Origin: Bacteroidota bacterium
GTDB lineage: Bacteria > Bacteroidota > Bacteroidia > JACCXN01
Length of the DNA stretch: 6,387 bases
Assembly (NCBI GenBank): GCA_013696965.1
Contig: JACCXN010000051.1
Span: forward strand, 1-6,387
Direction: 5' to 3'
Under the pieces are notes generated by a model, which searched no databases, was not told the origin of the DNA, and was given only the letters and a program-made list of their open reading frames with translations. This document shows, piece by piece, positions 1-5,175 of this stretch. Position 1 is the stretch's first letter. Each line of letters opens with the position of its first letter. The position numbers and the translations under genes are program-made.

Positions 1-74
1 CCTGTAAATTCTAATTTCTGTTTCATGTGTTTTGTCTTATTTTTTATAGTCACATGGAATGCTTGGCATTTCAT
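1..74 (-). CDS. possible 5' end of a small unknown gene, cut by window edge
   Basis: An ATG at 74-72 on the minus strand opens a frame of 24 codons that runs off the left edge without a stop. It begins MKCQAFHVTIKN and is rich in Lys. It lies 101 bp downstream of the recombinase stop, reads in the same direction, and has a TAnnTTTG promoter-like box 38 nt upstream. I do not recognise the protein. Twenty-four open codons alone are weak evidence. The gap with its own promoter-like repeats suggests a separate transcription unit, or the first gene outside the recombinase operon. It could also be chance. Confidence 0.35.
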   Translation of the reverse strand, partial: MKCQAFHVTIKNKTKHMKQKLEFT

Positions 75-96
75 TCTTTTTTGTGTTTTTATGGAC

Positions 97-128
97 ATAT
101 CCAAAACGTATCCAAATGTATCCAAAAA
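97..128. repeat. three iteron-like repeats, TATCCAAA units
   Basis: Three direct copies of TATCCAAA begin at 98, 109 and 119, so the spacings are 11 and 10 bp, about one helical turn. On the minus strand they read TTTGGATAY. The leftmost copy is also part of TGGA-CATA-TCCA (92-103), a short inverted repeat. Helically phased repeats of this kind are typical of binding sites for a regulator, a replication protein, or the arm-binding domain of an integrase. They lie just past the end of the recombinase operon and just upstream of the putative gene at the left edge. Which protein binds is unknown. Confidence 0.5.
113..120 (-). promoter_or_regulatory. candidate Bacteroidota -7 box for the left-edge gene
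   Basis: The minus strand reads TACATTTG, matching the Bacteroidota -7 consensus TAnnTTTG, 38 nt before the putative ATG at 74. It is embedded in the iteron repeats, so a repeat-binding protein would cover it. No convincing -33 TTTG at the expected distance was seen. Confidence 0.3.
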
Positions 129-138
129 CAAAATTACT

Positions 139-156
139 AAAATGTGGCCGCATTTT
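139..156. repeat. 18-bp near-perfect palindrome beyond the recombinase genes
   Basis: AAAATGTGGCCGCATTTT is symmetric at eight of nine base pairs; the T145/G150 pair is the exception. It starts 20 bp beyond the stop codon of the second recombinase. On the minus strand it could also fold as GTGGC/GCCAC followed by a T-rich stretch, so a weak terminator is an alternative to a protein-binding or recombination site. Confidence 0.45.
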
Positions 157-175
157 GCCACTGCCTGCATTTTTT

Positions 176-1045
176 TTAACTAAAGGGATGGTGTTTTGTT
201 AGTAAGTCCGTTAACCCTGTCAGCTCCTGTACTTCATAATGTTCTGTACTGCTTATCCATTTGTGGCCTGCCATATATTGAACCTGTCTTTTATCGTACA
301 TTTTTATCCAGTTCAGAATCACGCTTGCCCTTATGTGCCCTGCATTTTTGATTACTGGATTGATGCCTTTTAATTCATTGGACAAGTATTGCATGGTATT
401 GGAAGGGTGGCACTCAAAAAGTTTTTCGCTTGTGAATTTCGATTCTGTAATATACCTGTGCAATAAAATGATTTGTCTTGATTCCAATTTTAATTCCCTG
501 CTGTTGCTTCTTCTTGTTGATGGTATGTAAATCATTCCTTCGTTTAATTTCACATGATTGATTTCAATCTTATCCAGTTCTCCGCTATGCACTGCTTGCC
601 CTATCATTAATCCCAATATCACAACATTTCTTTGGTGCACTGCTTTATGCTTCTCTTCCCTGTAACGCTCTCTTGGTTTTGCGTATTCCTGGTAAAGGTT
701 TTCCAGTTCTGTATGGCTCAAGGGGTTTACTATTACATTTTTTATTGCTCCTTTGATTCTCAACCGTCTTGCCGGATTAATTTCCATTGCTCCTTCGTCT
801 TTCAGGTGCTCAAAATATTTTCGTATGCTGTTTATTCTGATGTTCAGAGTTTGCACGCTTAAGGCTTTGCTTTTCATGCTCTGCACGTATCCCAATAGTT
901 CATTGTAGGTAAGATGTGTTATTTCTTCAATGCCGTTTTCTTTTGTCCAGGCTTCAAAGCGGACAAGGTCTTTCAGGTGTTCGCTGATGGTTCTCTGGGC
1001 AAGCCCTTTGTCTTGCAAATAATATTCAAAACTCTGGAAATTCAT
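176..1045 (-). CDS. tyrosine recombinase/integrase with degenerate active site
   Basis: This is a 289-aa phage-integrase-family protein. It has an N-terminal SAM-like core-binding domain (about residues 3-92) and a C-terminal catalytic domain (about 106-280). Retained are Arg239, His261 in AGHKW and the nucleophile Tyr270 in EHYEV. The box I motif, normally LRxxEL, reads VHSGEL, so His153 stands where the first catalytic Arg is expected. Gly236 occupies the His place of HxxR, and the beta-hairpin Lys is not obvious (Arg178/Arg179 are there). The start codon overlaps the end of the upstream recombinase by 20 bp, with a GAAGAG sequence just before it, so translation is probably coupled. It may be a helper subunit of a heteromeric recombinase rather than an independent enzyme. 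IntDOT of CTnDOT is a known integrase lacking box I Arg, so activity is not excluded. Confidence 0.9.
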   Translation of the reverse strand: MNFQSFEYYLQDKGLAQRTISEHLKDLVRFEAWTKENGIEEITHLTYNELLGYVQSMKSKALSVQTLNIRINSIRKYFEHLKDEGAMEINPARRLRIKGAIKNVIVNPLSHTELENLYQEYAKPRERYREEKHKAVHQRNVVILGLMIGQAVHSGELDKIEINHVKLNEGMIYIPSTRRSNSRELKLESRQIILLHRYITESKFTSEKLFECHPSNTMQYLSNELKGINPVIKNAGHIRASVILNWIKMYDKRQVQYMAGHKWISSTEHYEVQELTGLTDLLTKHHPFS

Positions 1046-2009
1046 GCTCTTCGTTTTTAAGTTGGTTAACTATATGCGTGTAAATCTGTGTTGATTCCAG
1101 TGAGCCATGCCCTAAAAACTTGGCTATTTCTTCAATGGGCATTCCGCTTTGTAAAAGATGGGTGGCAATGCTGTGCCTTAAACTGTGAGTGCTAAAATGT
1201 TTTTCTATACCCGATCTTTCTTTCATGAACTTAAACCTTCCTTCAAAGCTTTTCATCCGTTTGGCTTCCGTATTCAAAAAGAGTGCCTCCCCGTCTGCAT
1301 CCTGCTTTTTAAACCCTTTCTTCACATGCCAGGCTGTTTGGTTATCCTGTAAAAACCAGTAACGCCCTTCTTCTATATAGGATCTTATATCTTCTGAATG
1401 CTTCAGTGCAATGGGCACATAGCGTTGTTTGTTTCCCTTGCCTTTCCTTACAAAAACAAGGCGTTTGAGTAAGTCTATATCACTGAGGTTTAATTTGCTT
1501 CCTTCATCTTTTCTTAAGCCGCATCCATAAAACATGGCTATTATTGCCCTGTCCCTTTGTCCCATTGCAACACTGTTGAATGTTGGGTGCGGCTCATAGG
1601 TGCTTTCATATAGCTTTTTTATTTCTGCCTGTGTCAATATGGTTCTTTCGTCCACTTGGTTTGCTACTCGCTTTGTAATGATGTCCAAAACATGTTTGCC
1701 TGTCTGGTTAACATAGCGGGCAAAAAGGTTAATACTTGTCATGTAGCTGTTAATGCTGCTGCTGCTTAACGCCCCGCCATTTCTCAGGTTTCCTCGGATT
1801 TGTATGTGTTTTATAAAATCGCTGATGTGCCTTGCTTTTATTTGTGTAACATGCTGTATGTTCTTTTGCTCCAGAAAGTGGAGTATTTCACGAATTTGCA
1901 AGGGAGAACCGTTTACCGTGCGTTCTGCATAACCAAGTACGTCCAGCCATTCCTTAAAGCCCTGTTCCAGATATTTAAAGTTGCTGCTTTTCAAATGCAG
2001 GTGTTTCAT
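1026..2009 (-). CDS. tyrosine recombinase/integrase, XerC/XerD-like, complete active site
   Basis: This 327-aa tyrosine recombinase carries out site-specific strand cleavage and rejoining through a 3'-phosphotyrosine. The N-terminal core-binding domain covers about residues 10-112 and the catalytic domain about 123-315. All expected residues are visible: Arg166 in GCGLRKDE, Lys191 in RKGKGNKQR, His275 and Arg278 in HSLRH, His301 in LGHGS, and Tyr310 in TQIYTH. Length and motifs fit the XerC/XerD and integrase group, but the location beside a second recombinase and an ATPase points to a mobile-element enzyme rather than chromosomal dimer resolution. No strong Shine-Dalgarno precedes the ATG at 2009. 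The gene lies 171 bp after the ATPase stop codon, but only 37 bp after the end of that gene's -1 reading frame. It overlaps the next recombinase by 20 bp. Confidence 0.93.
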   Translation of the reverse strand: MKHLHLKSSNFKYLEQGFKEWLDVLGYAERTVNGSPLQIREILHFLEQKNIQHVTQIKARHISDFIKHIQIRGNLRNGGALSSSSINSYMTSINLFARYVNQTGKHVLDIITKRVANQVDERTILTQAEIKKLYESTYEPHPTFNSVAMGQRDRAIIAMFYGCGLRKDEGSKLNLSDIDLLKRLVFVRKGKGNKQRYVPIALKHSEDIRSYIEEGRYWFLQDNQTAWHVKKGFKKQDADGEALFLNTEAKRMKSFEGRFKFMKERSGIEKHFSTHSLRHSIATHLLQSGMPIEEIAKFLGHGSLESTQIYTHIVNQLKNEEHEFPEF

Positions 2010-2180
2010 GATTTTGGGTTTTAGAAATTGGGTTGTTGTTTTTTCTTTAGGGGGTGTCTTTTTGTTTTTGTGGAACTTCTTTGTTTTTTATGCTCTTTCT
2101 CTTTGATGACAGGCTTTTAAGTGGTTCGTTTTTTAAAAGAACTTCTTGTAACTTCTGAACTTCTTGCTTTCTTAGTTGCT

Positions 2181-3764
2181 CTAATATTTGCCCTGATTCT
2201 TTTTTGTCCTTTTTATGGCCAGGGCGAATATTGCTGCTGCCTGTTTTTCTTTTTCCTGTAAGTGCAGCAATATTTCATCCAGTACCGTATTGATGCGCTC
2301 CTGCAATTGCCCGTATTCCTCAAAGCTGCTCACTTCATACCCGTAGCCTTTCTTTTTGTCCCCTTCTTTTTTTCTTACATAATCGTACTGCTGCAATTCT
2401 ACCATGTATTTTTTTTGCTTGCTGTGCTCTGTTTTCAGTACTGCCCGTATTTCCTTATTGCTAAAGTGTTTCAGGTTGTTTGTTCTTACATATTGTTTGA
2501 TGAATTCAAAATAGCTGCGGCAGGCTCCGCTTAACTCATCCGATTTCCTAAGCAGTATATGCTTCATCAGGGTGTTGGCCTCTGCAATGTCTTCTAAAGT
2601 TGTTTCTATGTAAATCTCCCCCGTTTCTTCATCCGCTTTCTGCTCTCTCTGGTATTGCTTATAAAAAGTGATGGCTTCTATAAATGCGATGTAATGGGCG
2701 TTTGTCCTTCTTGGCTTAAATACGTCCTTTGGTATTTTTAAAAATTCTGCATAGGGGTTTATTACTTTGACGGGCTGCAATACCCTTTGCGTGTTCTGCA
2801 ACAATTCTATTGTCTGCTTTTGCTCATACAGGTTGATTTTTCCGGCACTCAATAATCTTTGAAAGTGCATTACTTTTTCGTCCTGTTCTTCGCTTTCATC
2901 TATGTAGATAAGAAAAGAACGGTTTGCATTGTCTTCATAAATGCGTGACTGAGTGGTACATCCTGCAATGCTTACAGGGCCGTAAACAACCAGGTGTATT
3001 GTTTTGGCATTGCCTTTTTTGTCCTTGATGGTTACGGTCTTGCTTATCTTCTGCTTGCTTTGCAGTTCCCTTAATGGATAAAGGGCTGCAAGCACTCCGT
3101 CCAGATCTTCTATCAATACTACTTTATGCCCAAGCTCGTCTTTGTCAAAGTAATAAAAGGCGTTTCCGGTTAATGAGGTAATTTCTATTTTATCTTCCTG
3201 CGGTATGAGCTCCCCCACTTTTTCCTGCAAATGGCTTTTTCCAACTCCCGAACTTCCAAAGCTTACTATGTGCAAGGGCCTGTATGTTTTGCGGGATGTG
3301 AAGATCAGGTACATTAAAAGCCTGTTGAGCTCTTCTCCGATCACTCCCGATTTTCCTATCATTTCATTTGTACGCTCAAGCAAATCCGGTTCTTTTAAAA
3401 ATGCCAGGGCTGCCTGTTTTTCCTGCTCTGTAAGCATTTTTTTTGTTTCCTGTTTTACTGCCTGTTTCTGGATTTCTTCAAGCCTGTAGTTTTCCAGCTC
3501 GTTGATCAATGTTGCAATTGCTTTGCTGATGTAACTTGTCCCGATCTCCAAGCGCTCTGCCGTTTTGCGCAAAAGCTTTTCTACCTGTGTATCGTTGTAC
3601 AAGTCCAGGTTGTGCCGGATGGCCTGCCCTTTGAACTCTACTTTTATGGTCACTCTTAGCCTGTCCAGTCCCTCCAATCTTATTCCTCCCAATATGCTGA
3701 ATAAAAACTGCTCGTACTTCCAGGTTATGTGTTCGGGGTTGTGGGTGTTTATATTGTTTGCCAT
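2181..3764 (-). CDS. P-loop ATPase of a mobile element, helicase/primase-associated type, with C-terminal winged helix
   Basis: This 527-aa protein has a central P-loop NTPase domain. Walker A is GSSGVGKS at residues 170-177. A Walker B-like KVVLIEDLDG spans 214-223, with Glu219 and Asp220. Conserved-looking SLTGNAFYYF (197-206) and an arginine-containing NANRSFLI (278-285) follow. The order resembles the ATPase module at the C-terminus of large CHC2-zinc-finger/Toprim primase-helicase proteins of mobile elements, but no zinc finger or Toprim region is present here. An N-terminal helical region (about 1-110) precedes it, and residues about 420-480 look like a winged helix. It is probably a DNA-dependent ATPase in the replication or recombination of the element; that function is inferred. 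It is the first gene of the leftward operon, divergent from the XRE regulator. A dnaX-like slippery heptamer six codons before the stop suggests an alternative, longer product. Confidence 0.8.
   Translation of the reverse strand: MANNINTHNPEHITWKYEQFLFSILGGIRLEGLDRLRVTIKVEFKGQAIRHNLDLYNDTQVEKLLRKTAERLEIGTSYISKAIATLINELENYRLEEIQKQAVKQETKKMLTEQEKQAALAFLKEPDLLERTNEMIGKSGVIGEELNRLLMYLIFTSRKTYRPLHIVSFGSSGVGKSHLQEKVGELIPQEDKIEITSLTGNAFYYFDKDELGHKVVLIEDLDGVLAALYPLRELQSKQKISKTVTIKDKKGNAKTIHLVVYGPVSIAGCTTQSRIYEDNANRSFLIYIDESEEQDEKVMHFQRLLSAGKINLYEQKQTIELLQNTQRVLQPVKVINPYAEFLKIPKDVFKPRRTNAHYIAFIEAITFYKQYQREQKADEETGEIYIETTLEDIAEANTLMKHILLRKSDELSGACRSYFEFIKQYVRTNNLKHFSNKEIRAVLKTEHSKQKKYMVELQQYDYVRKKEGDKKKGYGYEVSSFEEYGQLQERINTVLDEILLHLQEKEKQAAAIFALAIKRTKKNQGKY
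2183..2232. repeat. 13-bp imperfect inverted repeat around the slippery site
   Basis: AATATTTGCCCTG (2183-2195) and CAGGGCGAATATT (2220-2232) are inverted repeats matching at 12 of 13 positions, separated by 24 nt. The loop contains the slippery heptamer, and the outer end abuts the ATPase stop codon (2181-2183). No T-run follows on the minus strand, so it does not look like an intrinsic terminator. It could be an mRNA structure acting on translation at the 3' end of the ATPase gene, or a protein-binding site. Confidence 0.5.
2199..2205 (-). promoter_or_regulatory. candidate -1 ribosomal frameshift heptamer A AAA AAG
   Basis: In the ATPase reading frame the codons are ACA AAA AAG AAT, which is the heptamer A AAA AAG in the same phase as in E. 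coli dnaX. Slippage by -1 enters a frame with 50 further codons. An AAGGA sequence lies immediately upstream (2207-2211), closer than the usual stimulatory Shine-Dalgarno spacing. No strong hairpin was found directly downstream. Confidence 0.4.
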
Positions 3765-3802
3765 GTCTTTAAAATATTATTTATGCTTTATGCTATATTA
3801 TA

Positions 3803-3834
3803 TTTTATACAAATATATGTTTTATACAATACAA
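3803..3834 (-). promoter_or_regulatory. candidate XRE operator: repeated TTGTAT in the divergent intergenic region
   Basis: On the minus strand the 10-mer TTGTATAAAA occurs twice (3803-3812 and 3820-3829), 17 bp apart. A third TTGTAT covers 3829-3834, and a fourth, in the opposite orientation, lies at 3886-3891. The first copy overlaps the -7 box of the ATPase operon and the fourth overlaps that of the regulator. This is the arrangement expected for a repressor controlling both promoters. Binding by the XRE protein is inferred from position, and the region is AT-rich, so chance repeats are possible. Confidence 0.4.
3810..3817 (-). promoter_or_regulatory. candidate -7 box of the ATPase-recombinase operon
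   Basis: The minus strand reads TATATTTG, a match to Bacteroidota TAnnTTTG, 45 nt before the ATPase start codon. A TTTTG lies upstream at 3832-3836, only 14 nt away, which is short for a -33 element. Confidence 0.4.
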
Positions 3835-3880
3835 AATCTATTCCTTAAAAATATTAATCCTATTTAAACAGATATTATAT

Positions 3881-3888
3881 TAGATTTG
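3881..3888 (+). promoter_or_regulatory. candidate -7 box of the XRE regulator gene
   Basis: TAGATTTG matches Bacteroidota TAnnTTTG and lies 20 nt before the ATG at 3909, giving a very short leader with an A-rich CAAAGA before the start codon. No TTTG is seen at the -33 distance. A TTGTAT hexamer overlaps it (3886-3891), so autoregulation is plausible. Confidence 0.45.
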
Positions 3889-3908
3889 TATCAATAAACA
3901 CGCAAAGA

Positions 3909-4259
3909 ATGAATATTCCTGCCAATATAAAAAGACTAAGAAAGCTTAAAAACCTTTCCCAGAAAGAAGTGGCTGCGGCTATTAAAGTTGGTCAGGGGCA
4001 ATACTCTGTGATTGAAAGCGGTAAAATCACTCCCACTATTCCCACATTGGAAAAGATTGCCAAAGTACTGGAAGTAGATATTGCCGAACTGTTTAAAAAG
4101 CCCGGCAAAGAAGATGAAATAAATATGTCTATTCTTGAAAAGGTAAGGATGATTGATACCCTGGATAAGGATGAGAGGGACTGCCTGCTTAAAATGATTG
4201 ATATTGCCATTGCCAAAAAGAGAATGAAGGATAACCTGGCTTCTATGATGGCTCAATGA
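3909..4259 (+). CDS. XRE-family helix-turn-helix transcriptional regulator
   Basis: This 116-aa protein is a small DNA-binding regulator in the Cro/CI style. Residues 7-62 form an HTH_3 domain, with LSQKEVAAAIKVGQGQYSVI as the helix-turn-helix and IESGKITPTIPTLEKIAKVL completing the five-helix fold. The rest (about 70-116) is helical and charged and probably dimerises; there is no peptidase or sensor domain. It is transcribed away from the ATPase-recombinase operon across a 144-bp AT-rich region with repeated TTGTAT motifs. That layout is typical of an element repressor controlling itself and the divergent operon. The start is set by the ATG following a close TAGATTTG promoter-like box. The gene is followed by a strong hairpin. 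The regulatory target is inferred. Confidence 0.9.
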   Translation: MNIPANIKRLRKLKNLSQKEVAAAIKVGQGQYSVIESGKITPTIPTLEKIAKVLEVDIAELFKKPGKEDEINMSILEKVRMIDTLDKDERDCLLKMIDIAIAKKRMKDNLASMMAQ

Positions 4260-4264
4260 TTTTT

Positions 4265-4308
4265 AAGAAAATAATAAGTTAGCAGAAAAACCAACTTGTT
4301 ATTTTCTT
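4265..4308. terminator. bidirectional terminator hairpin between convergent genes
   Basis: AAGAAAATAATAAGTT (4265-4280) pairs with AACTTGTTATTTTCTT (4293-4308), a 16-bp stem with one T/G position and a 12-nt loop. The T-rich 3' arm in either direction can serve as the U-tract. It sits 5 bp after the XRE stop and 4 bp from the stop of the convergent 74-aa gene. Confidence 0.75.
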
Positions 4309-4312
4309 CGCA

Positions 4313-4537
4313 TTAAACTGTTCCTTTTGCAATTTTGGTAAGATAACCAATTGTTAAGATCAATATAATTAATACAATTGCACCGATTATTTTATTAGTT
4401 ACAGAATCTACAAAATGTGTAGATATATCTTGGTCAGAAGTACCGTAGAAAATTTCACTAATCTTTCTTTTTTTTCTACTAAACAACCATCTAACTGCAG
4501 CTCCAATATAAGCAAAAACTATTCCTGCAAACCCCAT
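4313..4537 (-). CDS. small two-helix membrane protein, unknown
   Basis: This 74-aa protein starts with a hydrophobic stretch (about residues 2-19) followed by a strongly basic SRKKRK (20-25). It carries a second clear transmembrane helix at about 49-68 (IIGAIVLIILILTIGYL), with a short polar segment between. I do not recognise a family. An AGGGAA sequence about 8 nt before the ATG supports the start. It is the last gene of the leftward RHS operon, 48 bp after the lipoprotein gene, and ends next to a terminator hairpin. Position after a polymorphic toxin gene makes an accessory or immunity role possible, but this is inference. Confidence 0.65.
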   Translation of the reverse strand: MGFAGIVFAYIGAAVRWLFSRKKRKISEIFYGTSDQDISTHFVDSVTNKIIGAIVLIILILTIGYLTKIAKGTV

Positions 4538-4585
4538 AATTAATTCCCTGATTCATCTTTACTATCAGCACTTGTTTCAACTAAA

Positions 4586-5158
4586 TTATTGGATACTAAA
4601 TGATTTAGCTATATAATCATATACTTTCTCGAGAGACTCAAATTGATTTGCGAGACTCGTACAACCTATTAAATGGACTTTATTAGGGGAATTTACAAAA
4701 TACATTGTTGATATTACAGAATTTCCATTAACAAGAAAAACACATTTCAATTTTTCAGATTTATACTCATCTATAATTAGATTGCTTCTTTCTAACAAAT
4801 TAAACTCTAAGAATGACTCTTCCATATTAATTAAACTCTCATCAACTATTTCAGTTAAATTTATTTTTGATTGATCAGTTTCAGCTATTTTAGTAACATG
4901 AATAGTGTTTGATATATTCATATTTTCGGCATCGTTGTTTAACTTAGCACCAAAAAGCATATCCCCTTTTGCATCTATTAATTCCCAAGATGAAGGATAT
5001 TCGATATAAATTCCATTTTCTTTACTGGAAAAGCTATTTAAAGAAAAAGTTATTCCATTATATGTTATAACTTTTTCTTTTTCAATTTGACAACTATAAA
5101 CTGACAGTAAAAAAATTACTACAATTATTTTAATTGTTTGTTGTTTAATTTTCTTCAT
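4586..5158 (-). CDS. secreted lipoprotein, PsbP/DcrB-like, candidate immunity or partner protein
   Basis: From the ATG at 5158 the protein has 190 aa: a basic n-region (MKKIKQQ), a hydrophobic segment (about 8-18) and a lipobox ending LLSVYSC with Cys23. It should therefore be exported and lipid-anchored. The mature part contains IYIEYPSSWELID, which resembles the opening strand of PsbP/Mog1-like domains such as DcrB, and ends in a helix with SLEKVYDYIAKSFSIQ. The frame also allows ATG at 5170 or GTG at 5179; the GTG overlaps the stop of the preceding gene by 4 bp. I chose 5158 because it gives a standard signal peptide and has GAGA upstream. The gene is very AT-rich, unlike the RHS gene. A family assignment from this motif alone is tentative. 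Confidence 0.75.
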   Translation of the reverse strand: MKKIKQQTIKIIVVIFLLSVYSCQIEKEKVITYNGITFSLNSFSSKENGIYIEYPSSWELIDAKGDMLFGAKLNNDAENMNISNTIHVTKIAETDQSKINLTEIVDESLINMEESFLEFNLLERSNLIIDEYKSEKLKCVFLVNGNSVISTMYFVNSPNKVHLIGCTSLANQFESLEKVYDYIAKSFSIQ

Positions 5159-5175
5159 ACTAAATCTCATTTTAT

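Larger units (their letters stand above)
2047..2274 (-). other. open -1 frame at the 3' end of the ATPase gene (likely C-terminal extension)
   Basis: Relative to the ATPase, the -1 frame is open from codon AAT at 2274 to a TAA at 2049-2047: 75 codons with no ATG. Its last 50 codons, from GAA at 2199, follow directly if ribosomes slip back at A AAA AAG. They encode a Lys/Gln/Glu/Leu-rich tail containing ILEQLRKQEVQKLQEVLL, which looks like a coiled coil, then a basic Lys-rich end. Upstream of the heptamer the same frame reads TGSSNIRPGHKKDKK, which also looks protein-like. A true frame change could therefore lie anywhere in 2199-2274. The product would be about 572 aa after slippage at the heptamer. 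Alternatives are a recent frameshift mutation or sequencing indel in an A-run, or a chance open frame. Confidence 0.5.

Noticed and set aside
24-56. Inverted repeat CATGTG...CACATG with a 21-nt loop.
   Set aside because: Only six pairs are certain and the loop is long; it lies inside the putative left-edge reading frame, so chance is likely.
2139-2166. Direct repeats of AACTTCT (2140, 2150, 2158, also 2074) between the ATPase and recombinase genes.
   Set aside because: On the minus strand they are explained as codons of the -1 frame, encoding repeated QEV/KLQEV/KEV in the coiled-coil-like tail, so I do not call them separate binding sites.
2196-2219. Possible 24-bp invertible segment between the 13-bp inverted repeats, acted on by the recombinases.
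   Set aside because: Inversion would not change length or downstream frame, and 24 bp is very short for such a switch, so it would have little effect beyond a few residues.
3565-3867. A 100-codon plus-strand frame running from the ATPase gene into the divergent promoter region.
   Set aside because: It is antisense to the start of the ATPase gene and ends in the AT-rich region, giving a hydrophobic, Tyr-rich low-complexity tail.
3936-4256. A 106-codon open frame on the minus strand opposite the XRE gene.
   Set aside because: It is fully antisense to a clear HTH regulator, has no domain-like sequence, and is explained by codon bias of the real gene.
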